From contig JAFRSF010000005.1 in NCBI GenBank assembly GCA_017427715.1, forward strand, positions 1-39,193: a stretch of DNA of 39,193 nucleotides, read 5' to 3'. The stretch is from Alphaproteobacteria bacterium. Lineage in GTDB: Bacteria; Pseudomonadota; Alphaproteobacteria; Rs-D84. Under the pieces are notes generated by a model. It was not told the origin of the DNA and ran no database searches. It saw nothing but the letters and a program-made list of their open reading frames with translations. Of this stretch, positions 16,104 to 23,053 are shown piece by piece; the first letter of the stretch is position 1, and each line of letters begins with the position of its first letter. The position numbers and the translations under genes were made by a program.

Positions 16104-17348
16104 TTATTTGTGTTTGTATGCTAACACAAATGGCACCATTTTATTCATATATTCTTGTGGTATTTTTGACAAAGGTATCAACAGTGAATTATTTTGTCCT
16201 GCTGATAATTTCGGTAATTTTTCGCCGTTCTTAGCATTTATTATTTCATCCAAAACAACAGATAATTTATCTGGGGTACGTGGCAATATAAAATGAATTG
16301 TATCACCTGCTTTGATTTCATTACGTAATTCCAATGTGATATATTCATTATCAACCTTTGTTATTACACCAGCTGCATGCCAATCTGATACAGAACGTGT
16401 TCTGTCGTAATCATGCGCATCACTGGGCAATACTCCGTCAAAGAATGCCTTTGTATATCCACGTGATTCCAATACGTTTAAATCATCCATAAATGATTTC
16501 GGATCAAAATGTTTTGGGTCTGCAGCATACGCATCCAGCGCATTTCTATACGCACGCACCACAGAACCAACATAATATTCACTGCGATTACGTCCTTCAA
16601 TTTTCAAAGAATCGGGACCAGATTCTATCACTTCTTTAAGAACTGGCATTAAACATAAATCTTTTGAATTCATGATATATGCACCACGGTTATCTTCTTC
16701 GATTGGCATTTCTATACCAGTGTCATGTTCACGTAAAATTACATCGTATTTCCATCTGCACAATTGGGCGCACGCTCCACGATTAGATGGTCGCCCAGTG
16801 ATAAAATTCGACAGCAAACACCGTCCAGAATAAGACATACACATCGCACCATGAACAAATATTTCAAGACCTATGTCTGGACATTGTTGACGAATGGATT
16901 TAAATTCGTTATGTGATACTTCGCGTGCAAGTACACATTGAACTGCACCCGCGTGTTGCCAAAACTTTACAGTAGATGCCGAACATATATTTGCCTGGGT
17001 TGATACATGAATTGGGATATCTGGGTGATTTTCACGAACCCACATCATGATACCGGGGTCAGACACAATTAATGCATCTGGTCGCAAGTAATTTAAAATA
17101 TCTGATACACGTGGCATATTTTCATAATCTCTGTCGTGTGCAAATAAATTAAATGCCAAATATACTTTTTTGCCATGTTCATGTGCAAAATCTATACCCG
17201 CCTTTACTTCATCCACAGTGATTTTTGCGCGCGCCCGCATAGAAAACCCAGGCAGACCTGCATAAATTGCATCTGCACCGTACAAAATAGCCGTTTTAAA
17301 CGCGTCCAATGTGCCGCCGGGTGCTAAAAGTTCTGGTATTTTTACCAT
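16104..17348 (-). CDS. trhP: U32 family tRNA hydroxylation protein TrhP (YegQ)
   Basis: TrhP is needed for prephenate-dependent formation of 5-hydroxyuridine at tRNA position 34. The sequence follows E. coli YegQ closely: PELLAPGGTLDAFKTAILYGADAIYAG, the DALIVSDPG strand, HVSTQAN, the EIFVHGAMCMSYSGRCLLS signature, a second Cys pair in CAQLCRW, and YIMNSKDL with the SLKIEGR motif. The four conserved cysteines probably hold a metal centre. At 414 residues it is somewhat shorter than the 453 of E. coli, with a compressed central loop. CAGGAAAT precedes the ATG, and a TATAAT box lies upstream. Confidence 0.93.
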   Translation of the reverse strand: MVKIPELLAPGGTLDAFKTAILYGADAIYAGLPGFSMRARAKITVDEVKAGIDFAHEHGKKVYLAFNLFAHDRDYENMPRVSDILNYLRPDALIVSDPGIMMWVRENHPDIPIHVSTQANICSASTVKFWQHAGAVQCVLAREVSHNEFKSIRQQCPDIGLEIFVHGAMCMSYSGRCLLSNFITGRPSNRGACAQLCRWKYDVILREHDTGIEMPIEEDNRGAYIMNSKDLCLMPVLKEVIESGPDSLKIEGRNRSEYYVGSVVRAYRNALDAYAADPKHFDPKSFMDDLNVLESRGYTKAFFDGVLPSDAHDYDRTRSVSDWHAAGVITKVDNEYITLELRNEIKAGDTIHFILPRTPDKLSVVLDEIINAKNGEKLPKLSAGQNNSLLIPLSKIPQEYMNKMVPFVLAYKHK

Positions 17349-17431
17349 TTTTATTTCCTGTTGTTTTTTATCAAATTATACTATATTTTTCATCTGTTTT
17401 TAATAAAAGCAAGTTTTTTATCATTTTTTAC

Positions 17432-17460
17432 TTGAAATATTTATCAAATGTATATATTAT
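17432..17460 (+). promoter_or_regulatory. Promoter of tRNA-Thr
   Basis: TTGAAA (17432-17437) and TATTAT (17455-17460) have a 17-base spacer, ending 12 bases before the tRNA. Confidence 0.6.
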
Positions 17461-17472
17461 ATGGCTTGCATT

Positions 17473-17548
17473 GCCGGTTTAGCTCAGCTGGTAGAGCGGC
17501 TGATTTGTAATCAGTAGGTCGTTGGTTCAAGTCCGACAACCGGCACCA
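17473..17548 (+). tRNA. tRNA-Thr (anticodon TGT)
   Basis: The 76-base gene has acceptor GCCGGTT paired with AACCGGC, a D-arm with AGCTCAGCTGGTAGAGC, anticodon loop TTTGTAA with TGT at 17506-17508, T-arm with GGTTCAAGTCC, discriminator A, and an encoded CCA. Confidence 0.97.
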
Positions 17549-17556
17549 TACGAATT

Positions 17557-17585
17557 AAAACCCCGTATTTATTACGGGGTTTGTT
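17557..17585. terminator. Terminator shared by tRNA-Thr and the convergent gene
   Basis: CCCCGTA (17561-17567) pairs with TACGGGG (17573-17579) around TTTAT and is flanked by AAAA and TTTG. The stop codon of the minus-strand gene lies within it. Confidence 0.85.
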
Positions 17586-17928
17586 TTGTATCCTTGGTTT
17601 TCTGGTTATGTTCCAGTATTTTTTTTATACCAAATGCTATGGTTGCCATTATTAAACGCTGAATTTCCTTTGGAATTATATCTGATTTTGTTTGCGTTTC
17701 ACATTTGCATTTGTCTGGGCAGAATATTCCAGAAACATTTGGTATCCACCATATTATTAACCACAAAAAAACTGGCACCATTATGCACAGCATAAAATAT
17801 TTAAATGTACCCATTAAACAAAAATTAATATTAAAAACTGCATTACAATAATTTGGTATCTGCAACACAGTTATCATAATAAATTCGTATAATAATAATC
17901 CTGTGATAATGATTTTTGTTTTTTGCAT
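17572..17928 (-). CDS. Small two-helix membrane protein of unknown function
   Basis: The 118-residue protein has a hydrophobic N-terminal helix (about 6-22) and a second longer one (about 42-66: FKYFMLCIMVPVFLWLIIWW), followed by a CPDKCKCE cysteine cluster and a basic amphipathic tail. The CxxxCxC group could bind metal or be oxidised, depending on topology. No family is recognised. No good ribosome site is visible before the ATG, and -10-like TATATA/TATGAT boxes lie within ten bases of it, so a leaderless or very short leader transcript is possible. The gene is well separated from cvpA. Confidence 0.6.
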   Translation of the reverse strand: MQKTKIIITGLLLYEFIMITVLQIPNYCNAVFNINFCLMGTFKYFMLCIMVPVFLWLIIWWIPNVSGIFCPDKCKCETQTKSDIIPKEIQRLIMATIAFGIKKILEHNQKTKDTKQTP

Positions 17929-18006
17929 ATTTTTATCATATATACGAACAACAAATCATACAACAAGATGTTTTTCCCAACAAAAAAAGGTCACAAATGT
18001 GACCCA

Positions 18007-18738
18007 TTATTCTGATTTTTTATTTTCGTTTTTTTCGTGATGCGTTTGAATTGCGTTTGCCACAGATTCTATTTGTAACAACTGATTTTCCAACGCAGCA
18101 CGTTCAGATGATTTATATCCTGTTTCTTCTGTAGATTTATTAGCAGCATTTTTGGCATTATTTTTCACCACGGGGTTTATCAGATTATTATAGATTTTTT
18201 TGGCTTCTGTTGCATCAGTCATGTCGCGTTGCAACAATTTATTATTACCAAAGAAAAACCATTCATCTAATTTAACAGCAGTTAATTGCATAACAGGACG
18301 GGTACGCGCATCAGCAACCCAATGTGGCAACACATGTGTATCTGAATAATACCACAATGCCCCCCAATACACAAACCCCATAACAACGACACTGCGAATT
18401 ATACCGAATATAATACCCAATGTTCTGTCAGTCACAGATAAAACACTGCCCTGCACTTTTTCACGTAATTTTTGATTGATAAAACCAACAATTACCAAAA
18501 TGACAAAAAATACAATAAAATAAGATGCAACCAATGTTCCAACCGTTGAACCAGATAAATCAAACCAATTCTGTAATAATTTATCCAAATATGGTGATAC
18601 AAAACGCGCCGTTATTGCAGCCGCAATCCAAGACATTGTGGCAATAGTTTCATAAATACCACCACGAATAGTTGCCCAGATTGTTGAAACAATCACAACC
18701 AGAACATAAACATAATCCATTATCGTTAAATCAAACAT
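18007..18738 (-). CDS. cvpA: CvpA family inner-membrane protein
   Basis: CvpA proteins are four-helix inner-membrane proteins first tied to colicin V production and now to envelope stress tolerance. The N-terminal half shows the family pattern MDYVYVLVVIVSTIWATIRGGIYETIATMSWI, then VSPYLDKLL, VGTLVASYFIVFFVILVIVGFI and DRTLGIIFGIIRSVVVMGFVY, the last holding the conserved DR..G..FG..RG-like loop. The C-terminal 90 residues are a charged cytoplasmic or periplasmic extension. Its ATG comes immediately after the stop of a frame that extends the upstream thioredoxin-like gene, which argues for coupled translation. Confidence 0.92.
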   Translation of the reverse strand: MFDLTIMDYVYVLVVIVSTIWATIRGGIYETIATMSWIAAAITARFVSPYLDKLLQNWFDLSGSTVGTLVASYFIVFFVILVIVGFINQKLREKVQGSVLSVTDRTLGIIFGIIRSVVVMGFVYWGALWYYSDTHVLPHWVADARTRPVMQLTAVKLDEWFFFGNNKLLQRDMTDATEAKKIYNNLINPVVKNNAKNAANKSTEETGYKSSERAALENQLLQIESVANAIQTHHEKNENKKSE

Positions 18739-18857
18739 TTATTGTGCCTGCTTTTTCTTTTTGAATATCACCACAAATACCCCCGCCAATAACACGAACA
18801 AAAGCCCAAATAATAATATGTTTGTCGTGTCAGTGGCGTGTTTATTTATTTTTTTTT
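18739..18857 (-). other. Frameshifted membrane-anchor tail of the thioredoxin-like gene
   Basis: The upstream gene ends GKKK-stop on a run of nine A (18857-18849). Reading one base back from the run opens a frame of 36 residues: a short polar linker (INKHATDTTN), a 19-residue hydrophobic helix (ILLFGLLFVLLAGVFVVIF) and a basic KKKK stop-transfer. It has no start codon of its own, and its TAA abuts the cvpA ATG. The in-frame heptamer A AAA AAA is a known slippery type. This is best explained as a tail added by -1 ribosomal or transcriptional slippage, or as a sequencing or real one-base deletion that broke a longer gene. The fused product would have 189 residues. Confidence 0.65.
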
Positions 18858-19307
18858 ACCTTCTTGAAAAACAATAGACGTTTTTCTTGATGCATGCGCT
18901 TTGACGAAAGCATCTTTGTCAGAAGCCATTTTTTCTTGGTTTGATTTAGCAGATTGTTTTTGCGTATCGGTCAAATCAATTTCAATTGCATCACGCAAGT
19001 CCTTTTGCATAAAATCTGCATAGCCCTGGAAACATTTTTCACCGACCACAATCACTGGTACACCGCCACTTTTGTATCCACATTTTTGAATGGTATCAAC
19101 AAACTCTTGCCGATTATCTGCGACAGTAACATTGATTTCTGTGACTTTCAGACCATCATATTCATATATCAAAGTATTTTCAATAAATTCACGAGCATGA
19201 TGACAATGTGGACACGTTGGCGAATGAAAGATTTTTATATCCGCTGCATTAGCAGTTGCCATAACAACACATCCACAAATTACAGATGCAGTTTTTAATA
19301 ATTTCAT
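18846..19307 (-). CDS. Exported thioredoxin/glutaredoxin-like protein
   Basis: A signal peptide ends in ATANA (residue 21) and is followed at once by a thioredoxin fold: first strand IKIFHSP, the redox motif C32-P33-H34-C35, and the cis-proline in GGVPVIVVGE (P84) followed by a further cysteine (C92). CPHC is the DsbA-type active site, but the fold is glutaredoxin-sized (about 80 residues), with a charged helical tail to 153. It should act on disulfides or thiols in the periplasm. As written, the protein ends GKKK; a frameshift would add a membrane anchor. An AAAGGAGAA ribosome site precedes the ATG, and cvpA is downstream in the same operon. The many secreted Cys-rich proteins here are plausible clients. 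Confidence 0.9.
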   Translation of the reverse strand: MKLLKTASVICGCVVMATANAADIKIFHSPTCPHCHHAREFIENTLIYEYDGLKVTEINVTVADNRQEFVDTIQKCGYKSGGVPVIVVGEKCFQGYADFMQKDLRDAIEIDLTDTQKQSAKSNQEKMASDKDAFVKAHASRKTSIVFQEGKKK

Positions 19308-19347
19308 TGTTTGTTCTCCTTTGCTTTTATTTTTTACATCTGACGAG

Positions 19348-19377
19348 ATTATAGAAACATCACAGGTATAAATGCAA
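19348..19377 (-). promoter_or_regulatory. Promoter of the thioredoxin-cvpA operon
   Basis: Minus-strand TTGCAT (19377-19372) and TATAAT (19353-19348) are 18 bases apart, about 40 bases before the ATG. Confidence 0.6.
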
Positions 19378-19395
19378 GCGATTTTTATTTTTTTC

Positions 19396-19424
19396 TTGCA
19401 GATAAATATAATAACAGATAAAAT
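19396..19424 (+). promoter_or_regulatory. Promoter of the secreted Cys-rich gene at 19443
   Basis: TTGCAG (19396-19401) and TAAAAT (19419-19424) have a 17-base spacer. The leader is very short, with GAAAGGAAC as ribosome site. Confidence 0.55.
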
Positions 19425-19442
19425 ATTTGCGAAAGGAACAGA

Positions 19443-20159
19443 ATGAATTTTTATAAAAAAATCTTTATCGCTTTGCTGGGATTAATAATGATAACACCGC
19501 GGTTCGCCAACGGGGAAGATGAGATTTGTGCAGAAGGACAATACATTTATAAATGTAAATTTGAATTTCCTGCTTTTCCGGCCTTATCTGCACAACTATC
19601 TGAAGTTGAAATAAACCCTAAATATATTTTTGTTTTTTTAGCTTTGGCTACGTATGATTTATATAATGTCGGGTATTTATGTTGGGATTTTGAAGAACCA
19701 AAAAACAATTGGGATAATCTTAGAAAATTATTTAACCCGCGTGACAATGACACAGAAATGAATTGTTATACGATAATGGCCGATGACTGGCAGAAATTGT
19801 GGTATAATGTTTTGGTTCTAATTCAATCAAACACACCACCCCAAGGTAGCTTTAAGGTACAACTTACCAAGGAACAGTATACAGGAGCTGGTGAATGGTT
19901 AAAACAAGCATGTATGGTCAGTAGTGTAGAAGGTAATATTACAACCTGGTGCCAACAATGTCCCAATAATGATGCTCAAAGCAAAGGCGCGTATGCCACA
20001 ACGGGTGGTGTGTATCAATGGACAGTATTTTCTACGCTTGCGGATTGTTATACAGGCACTGGTGAAAATAATACTGTCACTGATATCACTGGTGAGTTTT
20101 ATTATGATAATACCAGTACCGACCCCACCAAAAATGCCTGTTATTATTCTGGGGATTGA
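19443..20159 (+). CDS. Secreted cysteine-containing protein of unknown function
   Basis: The 238-residue product starts with a good signal peptide (cleavage after about residue 24, FANG). The mature part has about ten cysteines, including CAEGQYIYKC near the N-terminus and CQQCPN toward the C-terminus, and is rich in Trp, Tyr and Asp, like a folded extracellular or periplasmic domain. No catalytic motif or family is recognised. The CxxCP and late Asp-Cys-Tyr layout recalls the other exported Cys-rich proteins in this window but not closely enough to call them homologous. It stands alone, divergent from the thioredoxin operon that could help fold it. Confidence 0.75.
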   Translation: MNFYKKIFIALLGLIMITPRFANGEDEICAEGQYIYKCKFEFPAFPALSAQLSEVEINPKYIFVFLALATYDLYNVGYLCWDFEEPKNNWDNLRKLFNPRDNDTEMNCYTIMADDWQKLWYNVLVLIQSNTPPQGSFKVQLTKEQYTGAGEWLKQACMVSSVEGNITTWCQQCPNNDAQSKGAYATTGGVYQWTVFSTLADCYTGTGENNTVTDITGEFYYDNTSTDPTKNACYYSGD

Positions 20160-20199
20160 TTATTTTATCTTTTATATTCATTCTGGAATCATACTTATA

Positions 20200-20500
20200 T
20201 TCCCCACCCATGGCGGGGTGGATTGTGACGCAGTCACAAGACGGGGCGGGTAATCTGGATTATTCGTTTACTTGAACGTCTGGCACAATGTTTTGTTCAA
20301 GTATTTCTTATGTGTATACACACCGGAATACCCCCTTCGCCACTTCGTGGCACTTCCCCCGTGGGGCAGAATTAAACCTCCCTCCCGTCCTGCGGACGTA
20401 CCGCCCCCAAGGGGAGAATTAATAATTCCCGTCATGGCGGTCAAACAGCCCTGTGGACCGTGTCATGCTGAGCGAGTGATAACGAGCGTGAGCATGACAC
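20200..20500. repeat. Cluster of GC-rich hairpins, including a copy of the dispersed repeat
   Basis: The 428-base gap between genes contains a series of perfect hairpins in an otherwise AT-rich genome: CCACCC/GGGTGG (20204-20221), TTGTGAC/GTCACAA (20223-20239), TACTTGAAC/GTTCAAGTA (20269-20303), GCCAC/GTGGC (20339-20351), CCCC/GGGG (20357-20366), CGTCC/GGACG (20386-20398) and CCCC/GGGG (20405-20414). At 20461-20499 follows TGTCATGCT ... AGCATGACA, whose first 35 bases are the exact reverse complement of 15996-16030. The pattern is that of nested dispersed repeats inserted into one another; no coding frame with support is present. Confidence 0.75.
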
Positions 20501-20556
20501 AGTGCCACAGTTGTGAACCATTATCAGCAAAGAACGGTGGGGTGAATATTTTTTTC

Positions 20557-20584
20557 TTGCAATATACACAAAATTGATTATAGT
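20557..20584 (+). promoter_or_regulatory. Promoter of repeat lipoprotein A
   Basis: TTGCAA (20557-20562) and TATAGT (20579-20584) are 16 bases apart. The same promoter, with TACAGT, precedes the mirror-image paralog. Confidence 0.5.
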
Positions 20585-20719
20585 ACATTGTATATAGCAA
20601 AAAAAACAAAAGGATTAGTCATGAAATTATTGACACGCAAATATAAATACGCGACCAAGTATGCAACCAATTTATTATTGGGTGTGTTATGTGCATATTC
20701 TGTTTGTGCATGTGATAAT
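20557..20719 (+). repeat. Left arm of an inverted duplication (promoter and first 33 codons)
   Basis: This stretch matches 22310-22472 on the opposite strand with only scattered differences. It covers promoter, leader, ribosome site, signal peptide and lipobox of the two lipoprotein genes. Confidence 0.85.
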
Positions 20720-21505
20720 GTCAAACAAATTACACCAAATGATACACAACCCGATAATGAACGTCCTGATAATGGTCAATACGAACCCAATCCCACCGAC
20801 ACAGATCAGGACAAACAAAATAATCAAGAACATCAGGGAACCCCAGATAATCAATGGGAACAACCAGATGAAAATCACAACGAAAACCCCGATAACCAGT
20901 GGGAACAACCGGATGAAAATCATAACGAAAACCCGGATAACCAATGGGAACAGCCGGACCAAGACCACAACGAAAACCCGGATAACCAATGGGAACAGCC
21001 AGACCAAGACCACAACGAAAACCCGAATGACCAAGACAATCAATGGGAACAGCCAGATGAAAATCATCAAGAAACCCCAGATGAACAGAATAATGAGGGT
21101 AAATGTGATCCAGGTTACGTTTGGAGTGATTTTGATGTACAACCTGTACTGTCTGAGTATGGTTTTGTTGACAAACAGTGTGTAGCATGTAATTCTATAC
21201 CAGATTTGGCTCAGGCCCTTGAAAATGGAAACCGCTATTGTCCAGGAGGTGATGATTTGAAAGGTAAAAGAGTTTTTTGGGAACAAATATCAAAATGTCC
21301 ACAATACACTTACGTAAATGCCGATTATTCCGATTGTGTATGTACATATGGTGTCCCACCACCAGGGAAAACTTGTGCTGATCTTGTCAACGGAACAAAA
21401 AAACCGTTGATAATTAGCCCAAAGGTTAATGTTATATCAAATCACAGAAATGTGAACAGACCAATGTTGATGCGTACAAAAATCCGTAAAGCAAAAATAA
21501 GATAG
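20621..21505 (+). CDS. Repeat-containing probable lipoprotein A
   Basis: I start at the ATG at 20621 (294 residues), preceded by AAAGGATTAG. The N-terminus is basic then hydrophobic and ends VCAC, a plausible lipobox with Cys31 as the lipidated residue, so Lgt may process it. After an Asn/Asp/Pro-rich spacer come five tandem units of 15 residues, each built on DNQWEQPD (residues 76-153), and then a C-terminal domain with about ten cysteines (CDPGYVW, CVAC, YCPGG, CPQYTYVN, CVCTYG) and a basic tail. A surface-exposed stalk carrying a small disulfide-rich head fits this layout. A paralog (lipoprotein B) lies opposite and convergent. Function is unknown. Confidence 0.85.
   Translation: MKLLTRKYKYATKYATNLLLGVLCAYSVCACDNVKQITPNDTQPDNERPDNGQYEPNPTDTDQDKQNNQEHQGTPDNQWEQPDENHNENPDNQWEQPDENHNENPDNQWEQPDQDHNENPDNQWEQPDQDHNENPNDQDNQWEQPDENHQETPDEQNNEGKCDPGYVWSDFDVQPVLSEYGFVDKQCVACNSIPDLAQALENGNRYCPGGDDLKGKRVFWEQISKCPQYTYVNADYSDCVCTYGVPPPGKTCADLVNGTKKPLIISPKVNVISNHRNVNRPMLMRTKIRKAKIR
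20846..21079 (+). repeat. Five 45-base tandem repeats in lipoprotein A
   Basis: Units start at 20846, 20891, 20936, 20981 and 21035. The fourth has three extra codons (NDQ). Each encodes DNQWEQPD followed by ENHNENP or QDHNENP variants. Confidence 0.9.
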
Positions 21506-21527
21506 ATAGTATTTTTGTTTGGTTAAC

Positions 21528-21565
21528 TATATCAAGGTTCTCTCAATCGAGAGAACCTTGATATA
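21528..21565. terminator. Perfect 17-base-pair hairpin between the convergent lipoprotein genes
   Basis: 21528-21544 is perfectly complementary to 21549-21565 with loop AATC. It lies 23 bases after one stop and 22 before the other. Neither side has a strong T tract, so it may act as RNA 3' end protection or a Rho-linked stop rather than a classic intrinsic terminator. Confidence 0.6.
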
Positions 21566-21586
21566 ATTCATACAACAAAATTCGAT

Positions 21587-22408
21587 TTATCTTGTTTTAT
21601 GACCACGTATTTTTGTCTTTAACAGATTCTGGCGATTTACTTTTCTGTGGTCCCGTATGATATTGATTTTTGGGCTAATTATCAACGGTTTTTTTGTTCC
21701 GTTGACAAGATCAGCACAAGTTTTCCCTGGTGGTGGGACACCATATGTACAATCACAACCAGACAAATCGCTATTTACATATGTATAGTCCGGACATTTT
21801 TCTACTTGACGTTGAATTGATTTATGTTTCAAATCAGATATATATCCGCCTGGACAGTAGTAATTAGTGTCATACATATACTTGATTGCCCAATTCACTG
21901 AGATGCATGGCGCACATTGATTATTATAATCTTTTCCGTCATTGATACCATACTCAATGCTTGTACTCAACCACGGATCTATATTATAATCAACCCACAC
22001 ATAACCAGGATCACATTTACCCTCATCATTCTGTTCATCTGGTTTTTCCTGATGATTTTCATCCGGTTGTTCCCACTGGTTATCTTGATCATTTGGAGTT
22101 TCATTATGGTCTTGGTCCGGCTGTTCCCATTGGTTATCTGGGTTTTCATTGTGGTTTTCGTCCGGTTGTTCCCATTGATTATCTGGGGTTCCCTGATGTT
22201 CTTGATTATCTTGTTTGTCCTGATCTGTGTCTGTGGGATTGGGTTCGTATTGACTGCTGTCAGGACGTTCATTATCGGGTTGTCTACCGTTCGGATTGAT
22301 TCTTTGTATATTATCGCATGCACAAACAGAATATGCACATAACACACCCAATAACAAATTGGTTGCGTACTTGGTCGCGTATTTATATTTGCGTGTCAAT
22401 AATTTCAT
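21587..22408 (-). CDS. Repeat-containing probable lipoprotein B
   Basis: The paralog of lipoprotein A in mirror orientation (273 residues, start at 22408 with AAAGGATTAG). The first 33 residues are identical to A and include the same VCAC lipobox. Only three repeat units are present (residues 76-123) against five in A, exactly two 15-residue units fewer. The C-terminal domain has diverged between conserved cysteines (WLSTSIEYGINDGKDYNNQC against VLSEYGFVDKQC), whereas CTYGVPPPGKTCADLVNG and the following segment are the same. So ends are conserved and the middle is variable, as expected for an adhesin-like or antigenically varied surface protein; that role is inference. Confidence 0.85.
   Translation of the reverse strand: MKLLTRKYKYATKYATNLLLGVLCAYSVCACDNIQRINPNGRQPDNERPDSSQYEPNPTDTDQDKQDNQEHQGTPDNQWEQPDENHNENPDNQWEQPDQDHNETPNDQDNQWEQPDENHQEKPDEQNDEGKCDPGYVWVDYNIDPWLSTSIEYGINDGKDYNNQCAPCISVNWAIKYMYDTNYYCPGGYISDLKHKSIQRQVEKCPDYTYVNSDLSGCDCTYGVPPPGKTCADLVNGTKKPLIISPKINIIRDHRKVNRQNLLKTKIRGHKTR
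22040..22183 (-). repeat. Three tandem repeats in lipoprotein B
   Basis: Units read on the minus strand begin at 22183, 22138 (18 codons, with the same NDQ insert as the fourth unit of A) and 22084. The matching insert shows that the arrays share one origin and differ by loss or gain of two internal units. Confidence 0.9.
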
Positions 22409-22472
22409 GACTAATCCTTTTGTTTTTTTTGCTATATACAATGTACTGTAATCAATTTTGTGTATATTGCAA
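22310..22472 (-). repeat. Right arm of the inverted duplication
   Basis: Near-identical reverse complement of 20557-20719. It includes the promoter TTGCAA (22472-22467), 16 bases, TACAGT (22450-22445). Confidence 0.85.
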
Positions 22473-22516
22473 ATAAAAACTACCCAGATGATTCCAATAT
22501 GACTTATTCGATAACT

Positions 22517-22837
22517 TTAATGTGATAATAAATGCAAAATAATACTGATTACAAACAATACTGTGATAATAGATAAAATTATTTTCTGTTTTTTATGCGC
22601 GTTCTTGTCCCCACATTCAGAACATGGACAATCCCGCAACACCAATACCCACGACAAACACAACATTACCGCAGAAAACACAAACAGCCATGGTTCCAAA
22701 GATTCTGGTATAAAATATGCATGCGATATTTCTGGCGCAAATAACCCAATCAAAGATAATACTATCGGTAATACACAACAAAATAAATGTGGTAATATGG
22801 ATGCTATGACACCTATCTTAATCGCTTTGTTTTTCAT
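22517..22837 (-). CDS. Small membrane protein, MerC/MerT-like
   Basis: I start at the ATG at 22837 (106 residues; AAAGGAT upstream). A longer frame beginning at 22882 runs into the tRNA-Arg gene and is not used. There are three probable membrane helices. The first carries HLFCCVLPIVLSLIGL, similar to the Cys-Cys pair in the first helix of mercury-transport proteins MerT and MerC, and a polar loop has CPCSEC, a further set of thiols. Transport or sensing of a soft metal is possible, but no mer operon partner is present. It begins 15 bases after the tRNA 3' end and may share its transcript. Confidence 0.75.
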   Translation of the reverse strand: MKNKAIKIGVIASILPHLFCCVLPIVLSLIGLFAPEISHAYFIPESLEPWLFVFSAVMLCLSWVLVLRDCPCSECGDKNAHKKQKIILSIITVLFVISIILHLLSH

Positions 22838-22852
22838 TTTGTTTATCCTTTG

Positions 22853-22928
22853 TGGCGTCCCCAGCAGAATTCGAATCTGCATCTAATCCTTAGGAGGGAT
22901 TTGTTCTATCCTGTTGAACTATGGGGAC
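22853..22928 (-). tRNA. tRNA-Arg (anticodon CCT)
   Basis: The 76-base gene reads on the minus strand with acceptor GTCCCCA pairing to TGGGGAC, discriminator G and encoded CCA (22855-22853). The anticodon loop is CTCCTAA, with CCT complementary to 22882-22884, decoding AGG. The T-arm has GATTCGAATT. Confidence 0.95.
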
Positions 22929-22939
22929 AGATTGCACCA

Positions 22940-22967
22940 ATTTTACACCTATAAAAAAATAAATCAA
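22940..22967 (-). promoter_or_regulatory. Promoter of tRNA-Arg
   Basis: Minus-strand TTGATT (22967-22962) and TAAAAT (22945-22940) are 16 bases apart, ending 11 bases before the tRNA. Confidence 0.5.
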
Positions 22968-22977
22968 TATTTAGTAT

Positions 22978-23005
22978 TTGCAATATTCAAAAGCGTGATT
23001 ATAAT
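22978..23005 (+). promoter_or_regulatory. Promoter of ihfA
   Basis: TTGCAA (22978-22983) and perfect TATAAT (23000-23005) have a 16-base spacer. Confidence 0.6.
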
Positions 23006-23053
23006 ACTGTCTGTAAAAAACGCATAAATAAACAAAACAGTAGGTGAATTATT

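Noticed and set aside
20846-21079. CRISPR-like array
   Set aside because: The 45-base units are contiguous without unique spacers, stay in frame and encode a protein repeat.
20687-21286. Long antisense frames over both repeat lipoprotein genes
   Set aside because: They arise from the regular repeat composition on the opposite strand and lack ribosome sites; the sense frames have signal peptide, lipobox and promoter.
22853-22882. Extended N-terminus of the small MerC-like protein beginning inside tRNA-Arg
   Set aside because: The extra 15 codons fall in the tRNA gene, while the ATG at 22837 has its own AAAGGAT ribosome site.
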